Shown: positions 43,483 through 54,759, numbered from the stretch's first letter. The stretch: DNA of 64,000 bases from Chloridium humicola (GCA_027569505.1 JAPDFF010000029.1:1-64000); one strand, 5' to 3'. Translations and numbers: made by a program. The notes: a model not told the origin generated them from the sequence alone.

Positions 43483-45129
43483 ATGGGCTCCGACTCCGAG
43501 AAGGCCCAGGCGGCCCCCGTCTGCGAAATGGCCAGCACCAGCGAGTTGGAACATGGCGCCGTTGCCATCGACGCCGAGACTAACAAGAAGCTCCTGAGGC
43601 GCATCGACTGGCGTGTCATGCCGGTGGTGAGTCCGAATCCGTCTCCACAGAAGAACTCAGCTGATAGACAACTCAGCTCTGCTTCACCTACGCCCTCCAG
43701 TTCTACGACAAGGCCCTTCTCTCACAAGCCGCCATCTTCGGCTTGCGCAAGGATCTCGGCCTTCAAGACGGCCTCAAGTACTCCTGGGCCTCGCTCATCT
43801 TCTACTTCGGCTACCTGGTTGGCACCTACCCCATCTCGCTGCTCGCCCAAAAGTACTCGACCCGCGTCGTCATCACCGTCATCTGCATCCTCTGGTCCAT
43901 CGTCGTTCTCAGCACGCCCGCCTGCAAGGACTATGGCGGCTTCCTCGCCAACCGCTTCATGCTCGGGCTCATCGAAGCCGGCGTCTCGCCCATCTTCATG
44001 ATGGTCGTCGGCCTGTGGTACACGCATGCCGAGCAGGTCTCGCGCTCCGCCTGGTGGTACTCGTTTTCGGGCGGCTCCAACCTCGTCTCACCGCTCATCA
44101 ACTACGGCATGGGCCACATCGTCGGCGGCAAGCTGCAGCCGTGGCAGTACATGTACTTCATCGCTGGTGGCGTCACCTTCTTCTGGGGCGTTGCGCTCTG
44201 GTGGCTGTTCCCGGACACCCCGCAGGCTGCCAAGGGGTTCACCGAGGAGGAGCGCAAGCTGTTGTTGGAGCGCGTCCGTGGCAACAATGCTGGTTCCGAG
44301 AACAAGGAGTTCAAGTGGTACCAGATGCGTGAGGCTCTCTGCGACTACCGCCTGTGGGGGCTGTGCATTGTGTCGATGATGTGCTGCACGGGGTCTGGCG
44401 CCGTCACGGTGTTTGCGCCCATCGTTTTCAACGGCATGGGCTTCAATATTTTTGAGTCGCTGCTGCTCAACCTGCCCATTGGCGCGCTGGCGTTCATCTG
44501 CATCTTGGGTTCTGGATATCTTGGTCGGTACTTTGCCAATGCTCGGCTGCACATTGTTTCTGGCGCCTGCTTGCCCGTTATCTTGGGTTGCTTGCTGCTG
44601 TAAGTTGCCCCTTTTCCGTGAAGGCCGAAAGTATTGTACTGACAGTCGCAGGTGGCGTCTCCCCTCCTCCAACGTTGCTGGCCGCATCGTCGGATACTAC
44701 TTGATCAACTTCTTCTCGTCCGCCTGGGTCCAGTGCATCGGCATGGGCACATCCAACGTCGCCGGGCACACCAAGAAGGCCGTCTACGCCGGCGCCACCT
44801 TCATCGCCTATTCCATCGGTAACATCATCGGCCCCTTGATGTTCGATGCGTACGTTCCTCCCCCCCCCCCCCCCCACCCCACCCCCAACTTTAACCCACC
44901 CCAACAAACCACTAACCCCACCCACAGCTCCTACGCCCCCCGCTACGACCCCAGCTTCACCGGCATTCTCATCTGCTTCATCATCTGCTTTTTCTGCGCC
45001 GAGATCCTGCGCTTCTTCATGGCGCGGGAGAATAAGAGGCGTGATGAGAAGTATGGCACGCCAGATGATACCCAGGGTCTGGAGGACCTGACGGATAAGG
45101 AGAATAAGTCGTTTAGATACCATTTGTAA
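43483..45129 (+). CDS. MFS transporter, Dal5-like anion:cation symporter family
   Basis: 488-aa major-facilitator permease with about 12 membrane segments. Exons 43483-43626, 43677-44599, 44652-44849 and 44928-45129; all joins keep phase. The cytosolic start ends in LLRRIDWRVMPV, then TM1 LCFTYALQFYDKALLSQAA, the family mark of allantoate/nicotinate/vitamin permeases (Dal5/Tna1 group). Next are WASLIFYFGYLVGTYP, a conserved ANRFMLGLIEAGVSPIFMM and WWLFPDTPQAAKGFTEEER. The tail is charged (RENKRRDEK). Substrate is probably a small organic anion; exact identity cannot be read. The third intron contains a run of about 18 C (44859-44876). Divergent neighbour is a Zn2Cys6 regulator. Confidence 0.87.
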
Positions 45130-46920
45130 TGAAATGGATGGGATTGGGAATACTTGGGTAGGGGTTTCAATGGGCACGATAGCGAGAAGCTTCCCAGGGT
45201 TATGATAGCGGAGCGCGCTGGTCGCTCTTGGGTTTAATATGATGTTTTAGTTCAACTTCAATTGACTGTTCTGAGCTATACAGGTGTCTGGTATGTTGAG
45301 GGTATGATCAGTATGAAGGAAGCAAGCGTTGGCGAACCACTTGTTCGTGGGATTGAGAAAGCTTGTTGTTCTCCAGCCTTGCCAGTCACAACCCCGGGCT
45401 TTTGGCCTTGTGCCTCCAGATACGGGAGGACAGGTTTAGAGCTTGCCTCTCTGTGAACACCATTGCCGTAAATATTCCACACCGCTGCCCAACTTAATCC
45501 TGGTCTTTTTCTCTCTTCTAGATTTTGAGGCTCTGCTTCGGAGAGCACAACATCTCGGAGGAGCCAGTGGTGTGGGTGCGTCTTCCGTTCCACCGCATCA
45601 GAAAATGACCCCGTGCCAACATGTCCGTAAGACTAATGGAAGCTAATTTGTTGGCCAGTTCGACGCTCACGCGTCCATTTTCTTCCCTTGTGATTCCAAC
45701 ACAACTCACTTGTCCTCCTTGTCCTCCCTCCTGCTAGCCCCAAAGACAGGGTTAGGGTCTATTAGTCTCTCCCGCTTTGCAAATCGCGGGTCATTTTCGT
45801 CCACTGGCGCCTTTCCCCGGATTTTCCCTCTGGTCGCTTGCTGCTGTGCCGCCCACGCGCGTCCCCAAGCAGGCTGCCAAAAAAACTCAAATCACCGCAC
45901 ACCTGACGACCCCACGGCGGCCGCTTTCTTCAAACTCGGACGCCTGAACTCCCATCAGTTGTAGGACTGTGGCAAAAATGTGCTCGTCTGAAGTCCTGGA
46001 GCGCGCACCACGTTCTGTCTCCCGCAATTCTGCCTTGTTGACTTGTTCCAAGACGCGCGTCGCCATTCTCTGCTGGTCAGATGCCTGGGCCTGCCTCACG
46101 TCGATGTCTGCCTCATCTGGCTGGTGGAACGGGCCGGTGGTGAGCTGGCTGGTGGTCGGTTGGACGTGAGCGGTGGTTTCTCGTGGCCGGACCCGGTCTC
46201 GGACATCAACGGCTGCTCGACGGCCATCCCAGTCCGACCACGTCCCTGTCCTGCAAGACATCCGTGGCGGGCATGGAATGCAACCGAATGCTTTCTTCCC
46301 GCTGCGGGCTCCTGCAAGCCAGCACGATGATGACATCAATTCGCGCCGGCTGGTTGGCGTTCGGGAGTCCTCCGGCGCAGGCGTCAAACGGTTCCTTCGA
46401 TGTTGTGGTGGCTCAGTCTGCGGGTGGTCTGCAGGATGTGGAGGAGGGGTCGAAATTGAGCAGCGTGAGTGGCCGCCTTCGTGCTCCGCCACTGGTTCTC
46501 GACCCCCTGGTGCTGCGGCTGGCGTCCTGCGATGCGCGCGCCATCCCCTGTCCGGCAGGGGTCGGTCTGCACCCTGCAAGGCACTGGCACTGCAGGAAGA
46601 GCATCGTGGCTGCAGGGCTCCCTCACCTGCCCCTCACCGTCCGTCGCGACCTTAAAAAGCTTTCTCGCAGACCTTGGCGCCACTGCCATCGCACCACCAT
46701 CTGCACATCATCCAAGACACATATTTCTCCATCGCGCCAATCATCAGAACCTCAGCCCTACGACGTTGAACAGTGAATACCCCACCCGTTCGCCGGGAGA
46801 CGAGACCCTTAAAAGCCCACCCCCCCCGACCCAAGGGTCCCCCGTCCACTTACCCGAGTCTATCCCCGGACACAACTTCAGACTCAGACACACACCCGGC
46901 CCTTCGGCCCAGTCACCACA
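45130..46920. other. Long intergenic region, no gene seen
   Basis: 1.8 kb between the transporter and the Cys-rich tandem-motif gene. Between 46000 and 46780 many overlapping frames are open on both strands, a product of high GC; none is recognised or has intron signals supporting a model. The last ~150 bases form a C/A-rich leader. Confidence 0.5.
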
Positions 46921-48378
46921 ATGGCCTGGTCCGACGCCTCCTACAACTGGTACTCGACCTCAGACTACTCGGACGTCCTGGTCGACGACCGCCACCGCTG
47001 CCGCGTCGAGGGCTGCCGCCGGAAACAGGCCTCCACCAGGTCCCCGGACGGCCGCAAGAATTACTCGAACCACTGCTTCAACCGTGCGTCTGCCGTCTCC
47101 ATGTCCTCGAGGGTCTCCCTTGCTAACTCTGTGTCAGACAACTGCTCCAGGACATACCATGATGACAGCCTCGGCGTCTTCCACTGCACCACCCCGAAGG
47201 AAGAGGGGGAGCGCTACTGCCCTGACCGTGAGTATCAGCTCCTCTCTTGCCGAGTACTTTCATTGACAGCAGCAGACTTGAAGTGCGGCGTCACCGGATG
47301 CACCAGAGAAGGAGAATGGCTCGGCGCCCGCGAGTACATCCCCTGGTACTGCCTCGACCGTACGTCCACCCACCTCCCCCCCCCCCCCCCCTCCCCAAGC
47401 CATCCCACTAACCCCCCTCCAGACCGCTGCCGCCACCCCTCCTGCCGCTCCAAAGCCACCTCCCCCACCCAACAACGCTGCACCACGCACTTCACCAAAT
47501 GCTCCGTCTCGTCCTGCCCCCGCCCCTGCCACCAGCACCGCGACGGCCGCCTCGACATCGTCTGCGCAGTGCACTACGGCACTTTCAAATGCGTCTGGGG
47601 CGCCGGCTGTTCCCGCCGCACCGGCTATAACACGCGCTACTGCCCCGCCCACAAATGCGCCATCCCTTCCTGCACCTCCTCCCGCGACCCCGCCGGCAAC
47701 CGCGACGCCTGCACCGCCCACACCTGCTCCTCCCCGGCCTGCCCCAACCCCATCGCCCATCCTTCCCAGTCCCAACCAGGTACCACCTCGCAGCACTGCA
47801 CCACCCACTCCTGCCTGGCGAGGGCGTGCCCGAACCCGAGGCATACCGCGTCCGGGTCGGAGTTTTGTCTGGCGCATACGTGCGCGACGCCGTCGTGCAG
47901 GGGCGAGGCGTTGGCGCCGGGGTCGAGTCATTGCGCGAGGCATGTGTGTGGGCGGGCGGGGTGTGGGAACCCGAGGTTGAGTGCGGTGGCGAGCAGTATG
48001 CTGGGGGTGGGGATGGAGAGGGATAAGTGCGCTGAGCATGCCGCTGCTTCTGCTATTCCCTCGGGGTCGGCGAGGAGGAGGTCGACGTCGCTGGATGGGG
48101 GGGGTGGGAGTGGGGGGGTGGATATTGAGTTTGATTTTGCGGGGTTGAGGGAGAGGTTTGAGTTTGGGGGTGGTGCTGGGGGCACCAGGGAGGAGCAGAG
48201 GTTGGATAGGGAGAGGAAGAGGTTGAGTGATGATTTGGAGGGGTTGAGGAGGAGGGAGAGGGAGAGGGAGAGGGAGAGGGAAAGGAGGGTGAGGAGGGAT
48301 CGCGAGGAGTTGGAGAGGCTGCAGAGGGATCTGGGGGATTGGAGGAGGCAGTACCCGGGGTGGGATGGGTATATCTAA
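46921..48378 (+). CDS. Cys-rich tandem-motif protein with C-terminal coiled coil
   Basis: 430-aa protein of unknown function. Exons 46921-47083, 47138-47227, 47276-47359 and 47423-48378. The three introns (54, 48 and 63 nt) are all multiples of three with no stop, so the frame also reads through them; GT-AG and branch signals, plus repair of the repeat pattern, support splicing. Exons 1-3 each end in C-x2/3-D/N-H type codons split at phase 1. From residue ~90 to ~300 the protein is a string of units like C-x4-C ... C-x2-H (KCAIPSC, ACTAHTCSSPAC, HCTTHSCLARAC, FCLAHTCATPSC, HCARHVCGRAGC, KCAEH), probably zinc-binding. The C-terminus is Gly-rich then a 60-residue RERERE-type charged helix. No signal peptide. 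Confidence 0.75.
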   Translation: MAWSDASYNWYSTSDYSDVLVDDRHRCRVEGCRRKQASTRSPDGRKNYSNHCFNRASAVSMSSRVSLANSVSDNCSRTYHDDSLGVFHCTTPKEEGERYCPDREYQLLSCRVLSLTAADLKCGVTGCTREGEWLGAREYIPWYCLDRTSTHLPPPPPSPSHPTNPPPDRCRHPSCRSKATSPTQQRCTTHFTKCSVSSCPRPCHQHRDGRLDIVCAVHYGTFKCVWGAGCSRRTGYNTRYCPAHKCAIPSCTSSRDPAGNRDACTAHTCSSPACPNPIAHPSQSQPGTTSQHCTTHSCLARACPNPRHTASGSEFCLAHTCATPSCRGEALAPGSSHCARHVCGRAGCGNPRLSAVASSMLGVGMERDKCAEHAAASAIPSGSARRRSTSLDGGGGSGGVDIEFDFAGLRERFEFGGGAGGTREEQRLDRERKRLSDDLEGLRRRERERERERERRVRRDREELERLQRDLGDWRRQYPGWDGYI

Positions 48379-50044
48379 GGGGTGGAAGTGTGTGTTGTGG
48401 GTTTCTTGTGTTGGGAGGCATTTCTTGCATCGGGGGCCCTAACTTGGGGTGGAGTTTTCTTGGGACGGAGAGGTTTCCTTTGTTGGGTGGGATCTATTTT
48501 CAAGATAGTCTGCATGCTTCTTGGGTCAGAAGAGGCTTCATTAGGGAGGCGGTTTGACGGTCTTTGGCTTCTTACAGGTCTACCCTGGTTTGTTTGTTAG
48601 GGTGAGACTTTTCCCCTTTGCTCTCGTCCTTTATCCGCTAAAGTATCGCGCTAACAAACAAACCAGGGTAGGCCTGTATGTCTTTGTTTGGGGGAGATAA
48701 GATGGGTGCTTCTGGCGGATGATACCCATGTTTGAGAAGTTTCGATTTACGTTACATACCCTTGTATTTAGACGCTCTGGTAGAGCACCAGGGAGTTTGG
48801 GCATCAGATTGGCGATACAGGCGTTTTTGGCTTATACAGTCGTGTCCATTTCGCAGCAGTCGTGATGTCAGTGTTGTGCCTTGCAGCCAATGTTTTGAGC
48901 TGAGATGCCTGTCTGAGACGTCCACCACTCCTTCATCACCGTCTCATCTGCTCTCTGGCAAGCGAGGGAGAATTGGACAAGGCTCGAGGTCCAGACTCGC
49001 CCAGGGCTTCCCCAGAAGCAAGTGGAGACGGCTCAAAGGGGCAGGTCCCGGGATCCGGGCGGCCGGCAGTGGAGGAATGTGGGGTAAGCCGGCCCGGAGC
49101 GTGTTTCAAGACCCCGACTTGCCGGAAATGGGAGGACAGCCGGGCCGGGGCTTGCTCGAATGACCTCGCTCCAGACGCTGTCCTCCAAAGTCAAGACAGT
49201 CTGTTCAATGATGCAGAGTAAGATTTTTGATCATGAGTGTTTCAGGCAGCAGTTTTTCCCTCGTGGATAGGTCTCGCTCAACATTCGGCCGGCCGAGGTT
49301 GGCTGAGAACGCCCATGTTTCATTTCAACCTAAGCGCTGGGGCTAAATCAAGATGCAGACAGTCTGCGTATCCGTATCCATATCATCTTGCAGCAGAGCA
49401 TCGATCTGATGATGGCAATTCCACAGTCAGTGCGACATAAGCGTACGACCTGACTCGGTCCATTGAACTGCCGACAGTCCAAGGGACGGCCCGGCAGTCA
49501 TACCACTCACCCACCCTTTTGATGTCACTTTCCCATCCCCATCCGGCCCTTTCTAGCAACCGCCAGCTGGCGGTAGCGATCACCTCCCAACCAAACACCT
49601 TCCACGCCGCCGCCACGTCCCAGTGCTAGCCGTCTTGGCATACGCAGCTGGATGCGGGGAGCCGGCGATCAACCCAGGCGCGTAACTGCAATCTCCCGTG
49701 GTGTTTCGAGAGTCTGCTGGTCCACTGCCGCGCCGGTCAGCAAACCAGGAAACCCCCACACCCTCAACCTGGAGTGGACTGACGCCGCCGCGATGGACCT
49801 GCCTGTTGAAGGCGGCGATAAGCAGCCAAGCTGTTGATATGCCGATGAACATGTGGGGATCCCCGTCTAATTCGTGTTGGGTGTTGCAAACGCCGCGTGG
49901 TTCAGGGACGGGAGGTCAATGGCTAGAACTGGGGGGTTGATGTGCATGGGAGTGCCGGGGCTGAAGGGTATAAGAGAGCCGCTCCTCTCTGGCGCAAACC
50001 ATCTAGACCTCTCTTCTCCGCATCGACATCCTTCAACCATCACC
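48379..50044. other. Intergenic with a 28-bp inverted repeat
   Basis: 1.7 kb between the Cys-rich protein and the M15-like protein. It contains the inverted repeat listed separately and a CT-rich leader just before ATG 50045. No other feature seen. Confidence 0.55.
48573..48678. repeat. 28-bp inverted repeat, 50-bp spacer
   Basis: Arm 48573-48600 and arm 48651-48678 are reverse complements over 28 bases with one mismatch (core CTACCCTGGTTTGTTTGTTA). Total 106 bp. It could be a small non-autonomous transposon remnant or a transcript hairpin; no clear target-site duplication is visible. Confidence 0.85.
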
Positions 50045-50913
50045 ATGCATTTCTCATCCCTCCTCTTCACCGCCACGGCTGTGCTCGCCGCCGTTAACGA
50101 GCCCTGCATCGGCTCAGGAGGCAGAGCCGGTACGCCTCCCCACTCCCTTCACTCTATCCCAACGCTAACATAACACCCCCAGGCGTCTGCCTCTCCAGCG
50201 CAACCTGCACCTCCTCTGGCGGCGTCTCCATCAGCGGCGCCTGCCCCAACGACGCCGCCGACGTCAAGTGCTGCACCAAAGCGTCCTGCAGCAACGGCAG
50301 CGCCGGCAACTGCCGCTGGCAGAGCGACTGTGGCGGCAGTTCCGTCTCGGGCCAGTGCCCCGGCCCCGCGCAGATGAAGTGCTGCTCGTCTGCCGCGGCT
50401 GGGTTTGGGGGGTATGCGGCGGCCAAGATCCCCGCTGTTGGCGCTTGTCAGTCGGTTTCTGTGGAGGGGTCGAAGAAGGTTGTTGCTGCGTTCCCGGGGA
50501 GGGTGAGGGAGATTTTTTGTACGCGGGATTGTGCGTGTCCGGGGACGTCAGAGCATTGTTGTGGGAAGGCGATTGATTTTATGTGCTCGGATGGGGGTGG
50601 TGTAAGTTGACTCTGGGCGGATGAGTGACGATGAGGGGAGGTGCTGATAATGTCTAGGTTCCGACCATGTCTGGCCGCGAGATCGCCGAGTGGGTAATGA
50701 ACAACCGCGGCACGCTGAACCTCAAGTATGTCATCTGGGGCCAGCGCATCTGGAACCCGTCGGTCGACGGCGTCAAGGCGTGGACCAGCTGGCGCAGCAT
50801 GGAGGACAGAGGCTCCATTACCCAGAACCACTGGTGAGGATGTCCGTATTCACGCTGGTGATGAGTCTGCTAACTTTGCTTCTAGGGACCACGTCCACGT
50901 CAGCTTCAACTAG
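50045..50913 (+). CDS. Secreted M15-like protein with Cys-rich repeats
   Basis: 235-aa predicted secreted protein. Exons 50045-50129, 50183-50601, 50658-50833 and 50886-50913, all in phase. Signal peptide MHFSSLLFTATAVLAAV. Two related cysteine modules follow, each of the form C-x-GSGG/SNGSAG ... C-x5-C-x3-GG-x4-G-x-CP ... KCC (residues ~20-75 and ~75-120). The C-terminal domain has EHCCGKAIDF and a final NHWDHVHVSF, the His/Asp and His-x-His metal ligands of VanY/M15-type (ARB_07466-like) domains, joined by GREIAEWVMNNR and YVIWGQRIWN. Bacterial relatives cleave or bind cell-wall peptides; in fungi the substrate is unknown. Action would be extracellular, possibly against bacterial walls, which is inference. 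Confidence 0.82.
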
Positions 50914-51354
50914 GGGGCGATTGTCACGAGGTTGGAATCGGTCAATGGATCGGTTCAAGGGCAGTTGTCAGTCGTCTTGTCAGCTTGGTTTTGCGTGGCT
51001 GTTGCATTATTTTGAGCCGATGTTGCTGGAAGAGGAAGGCGACAGATACTGGACGATTAGCACAAAGACTCGAGAATAAAAGTCTGTCACACGGTTGAGA
51101 ATTAACGGAGCTCCATTCCGTAACTGTCGTCAACTCCTCGGGTGGCTTCATCAGATCATCAGGTTTTTGTGTGTGGAAGAAATGCATGTGTTCCAGAAAG
51201 GAAGCTGCGTTAACGCCGCCACAAGCCGAACGCCAAGGCACTTGGTCAGTCTTGGCGCGTCACCCCACTACCGGCTGCCCCGCCCTTCCCGAGCTCCGTC
51301 AGACAAGCTCTTTCCCATTGAAGAGCTGCTGCCCCTCTCCTGTTCCTTTCCTCA
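50914..51354. other. Intergenic, promoter of aminopeptidase gene
   Basis: 441 bp between the M15-like and Xaa-Pro aminopeptidase genes. No element identified. Confidence 0.5.
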
Positions 51355-52944
51355 ATGCAAACCCTCCGCATTCTTTCTCGAACAATTGGCATCGCCAGAC
51401 CTTTCACCCTCCCCCGACGAACCCTGAGCAGCTTCCGCACCATGGACTACGACACCATCCTGCAGGGGAAGTACCCCGCCAAGCAACACGCGAAGCGCGT
51501 CGTCGAATACATCCGCTCCAAGGTACCCAATGCGTCGGGCGCAATCTACCTCGAGAGCCGTGCGACGAAGCTTCTCGAGGACAACGATGAGCCCGAGCCG
51601 TTCCGGTACGCTTCTGCTGAAGCCCGTATGACCCATCACCCCCGCTGAGGAGACTCACGCAGGCAGCGCCGCTTCTTCTACTACCTGACCGGCTGCGAGC
51701 TCGCCGACTCGTACGTCGTCCACGACATGGACTCGGCCAAGACGACCCTCTTTATCCCCCCCGTCGACCCCGAGACCGTCATCTGGTCCGGTCTGCCCGT
51801 GTCTGCCGAGGAGGCTCTGCAGAAGTACGACGTCGACGAGGTCAAGTACACGACCGAGGTCAACGCCGAGCTGGTCCACATCGCGGGACAGAAGTCCAAG
51901 TCGACCGTCTTTGCGATCCCCCACTACGTCTCCGAGGAGGTTACGTTCCTCGGCTTCGACGAGAAGAACTTCACCATCCTCAAGGAGGCCATCGAGGTCT
52001 CCCGCGTCGTCAAGGATGACTACGAGCTCGCCATGATGGCCAAGGCCAACGCCATCAGCAGCGACGCCCACCGTGCAGTCATGGAGAAGGTCCGCCACGC
52101 CAAAAACGAGCGTGAGCTCGAGGCCGTCTTCCTGGCGCACTGCATCACCGCTGGTGCGCGCCACCAGGCCTACCACGGCATCTTCGCCGGCGGCCGCGCC
52201 GCGTCCACCCTGCACTATGTCCACAACAACGCGCCCCTCGGCGGCAAGCAACTGCTCCTCCTCGACGCCGGCTGCGAGTGGGACTGCTACGCCTCCGACA
52301 TCACGCGCACCTTCCCCATCAACGGCAAGTTCACCCCGGAAGCCCGCGCCATCTACGACATCGTGCTCAAGATGCAGCTCGAGTGCATCGCCGCCCTCCA
52401 GGCCGACGTGCTATGGGACGACATCCACCTGCTGGCGCACAAGATTGCCATTGACGGGCTGCTTGAGCTGGGCATCCTCAGGGGCGACAAGGAGGAGATC
52501 CTGGCGAGCCGCACGAGCGTGGCCTTCTTCCCCCATGGTCTGGGCCACTACCTGGGCATGGACACACATGATACCGGTGGCAACCCGAACTACGCCGATG
52601 AGGACACCATGTTCCGGTATCTGAGGGTGAGGGGGCGGTTACCCGCGGGTAGTGTGGTGACTGTCGAGCCGGGTATCTACTTCTGCAACTTTATCATTGA
52701 GCCGTATCTCAAGGACGAGAAGCATGCCAAGTTTATTGATGCCAAGGTGCTGGAGAAGTACTGGGATGTTGGCGGTGTGCGGTAAGTGACCTGAAGGGGG
52801 TGTGTTCGTGTGTTTTGTGGGACATGGCACTGACACTCTGGCAGTATCGAGGACAACCTGGTCATCACCGAGGCCGGGGCCGAGAACCTGACAACGGCGA
52901 TTAAAGACCCCGAGCATATGGAGAAGATTGTTTCTAGTGGCTGA
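51355..52944 (+). CDS. pepP: Xaa-Pro aminopeptidase (PEPP type, M24B)
   Basis: 489-aa metalloprotease removing N-terminal residues next to proline. Exons 51355-51605, 51663-52781 and 52845-52944, phases consistent. The pita-bread domain shows dimetal ligands in LLLDAGCEWDCYASDITRTF, FFPHGLGHYLGMDTHD, TVEPGIYF and, after the last intron, R-I-E-D-N. The N-terminal domain starts DYDTILQGKYPAKQHAKRVV. ATG 51355 gives a 29-residue, Arg/Ser/Leu-rich extension (RILSRTIGIARPFTLPRRTL) that looks like a mitochondrial presequence; ATG 51442, in a strong CACCATGG context, gives the usual cytosolic length of 460 aa. Alternative starts could supply both compartments. Confidence 0.93.
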
Positions 52945-53690
52945 GCGTTTGTTGTAGGTTCGTTTCGTTGCTATATCCTGAAAGGGAGGGGGTATTCCGA
53001 TTCTCATGCAATCAGGCACTCTGCAGAGGCTTGTTTTCTTGGAATATATAGCCATAATACACTGGCCGATATCAATGACCCGGTTGTCGATCGCATTTCC
53101 ATTTTCATTAGGGGAGATTTAGATTCGCCCCTAGAGCAATGTGGTTTTTGCATTAAACTTTCTGTTCGCTTGTGTCTAGCCACCGTTATCGATACAGTCC
53201 GGACGACTTGCTCCTAGTCACCCACACAAGACCTGTCGGGCGATGGCCACCACCACCCCCTGGACCATCTGCAGACTGCCCGCCTTTCTGCCACCCACAA
53301 CCCACATCTGCTGCAGCTCTCCGGAGCTGCAGCCTCACACAACCAACTAATACAACACCATCCAACACATCACCAACGTTGCTGTCGTGCCTGTCTTCTG
53401 ACAAGATCCCTTCCATAACGTCACCTCCCACGATCATGACAACATGAAGGGTCCGCCATCATCGAGCCAGTTGTTGTACGCTTGGTACTATGCAAAAAGG
53501 GGCCGTCTACCCACACTGACATCACCGCATACAGCCCCTTTCCATCTCACTTCTTATACCCCTGGACTTCCACCTCTGTCCCCAGTCCTCCCCTCAAACC
53601 CAATGTTAACTTCTTCCCCAATCCCACACACCAAACCTACCTCAAGCAGACCATACCCCCAATCAATTGAAGTCTACCACCTGTCCCACC
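52945..53690. other. Intergenic with NLR-derived fragment
   Basis: 0.75 kb between the aminopeptidase and a small gene. Its middle is the duplicated segment copy B at 53233-53394; the remainder is unrecognised, ending in a C/A-rich leader. Confidence 0.6.
53233..53394 (+). repeat. Duplicated segment, copy B
   Basis: 162 bp nearly identical to 29769-29929, including the 10-bp GCTGCAGCTC hairpin (4-base loop here). Differences are a handful of transitions and one extra base in the loop. Here it is not attached to any NLR sequence, so it is a stray fragment of an NLR N-terminus or a short mobile element captured by the NLR gene. Confidence 0.85.
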
Positions 53691-54178
53691 ATGTCCAAAG
53701 CACCCGCCTACACAGAAGATACCAAGCTGGGCGCCGACCTCCCCCGCGACGCCCCCACCGGTCAAGTCTATGGCGATTCCTACCGCACCCACGGCATGAA
53801 TGAGCCAAACCCTGTCGTGTCGGACGCCGCACCTGTTGAGGACCCTATGGAGAAGGGAGATCCGGATTCGAAGGCGATGCTTGGTTAGTCTTCCTCGTTT
53901 TCTTTGCAGTTATTGTTGCAGGGTTTTTGTTTCCGCTTGACTCTGTTGTCCGCCCGGGTGAGATTTTCTATGGGTGGAATTTTGAGTGGGTAGGTGGGTG
54001 AGGGATTGATGGTGATGGTGATGATGATTCTTTTTATATGACTATGACTAGAGGCTGACGAAAAAGGAAAACAGAGAAAGATGAGCGCGAGGCAATGGAC
54101 AAGAGCAACATCCTCAAGGGCAGCAGGACTCGGCATTCTAAGCCGATGGGTTCGTATCAGGAGGGTGAACCTGAGTAA
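53691..54178 (+). CDS. Small hydrophilic protein, 98 aa
   Basis: Exons 53691-53883 and 54075-54178, phase 1, intron of 191 nt with GTTAGT donor and ACAG acceptor. ATG in CCACCATGT context. The protein is polar and charged (APAYTEDTKLGADLPRDA, HGMNEPNPVVSD, ending GSYQEGEPE), without hydrophobic core, signal or membrane segment; probably intrinsically disordered. No family recognised. The join completes an acidic-basic helix EKDEREAMDKSNILKG. It is the first of three small hydrophilic genes in a row (with 54760-54933 and 56045-56375). Confidence 0.6.
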
Positions 54179-54759
54179 CCAATATTGGGGGGTCAGTTGG
54201 AAGGAATGAGTGTTGTGCGTGGTTGTATGTTCGAGTATGTGTTCATGTTATGTAGGCCAACCAAAGTGAAGACGTTGAAATTACCTAGACATGTGAAATT
54301 TAGATGTGCAGATACAACTTGAAGTCTTTCCCTTCTAGAATAACTAAAAGAGTCTGCTATGACCTAGTGCACTCCTCGGAAGACTATGTACATTTGCTGA
54401 GTTTAAATTACGAGGCGGAAGTCAAGAAGAGGAGTATTTCCAAAGAGCTGAAGGGTACATTCTCTATTGCAACGATCGGAGCTCCCTTAATCCGGGAAAG
54501 CACCCTGACTGTGGAACGCAAGTGGTAGCACGGCAACAATTCCATAAAGGTTGCAAACACAAAGAGAATATGGTAAAGCAATGCTCGATTATCTACCAAA
54601 ACACCCGTCTCTGTCTATTAAGTAGCAGCCAGGATGGTCGTCTCCCAATTCCGTCTTGCTACCCATTCTCCATCCATCTCTCTTCTCCCCTTTCCAATAA
54701 CCCAAGCGGGTTCCAACCCCTTCCCGTTTGCCTCCTTACTACCTTACTAGTAAGCGAAT
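54179..54759. other. Convergent spacer
   Basis: 0.58 kb between convergent 3' ends of two small genes. AT-richer; no gene seen. Confidence 0.55.

Noticed and set aside
45969..46780. Cluster of overlapping 60-230 codon frames on both strands
   Set aside because: High GC leaves all frames open; no frame shows conserved motifs, starts or introns.
47260..48039. 259-codon minus-strand frame
   Set aside because: Ala/Gly/Arg-rich shadow of the Cys-rich tandem-motif gene.
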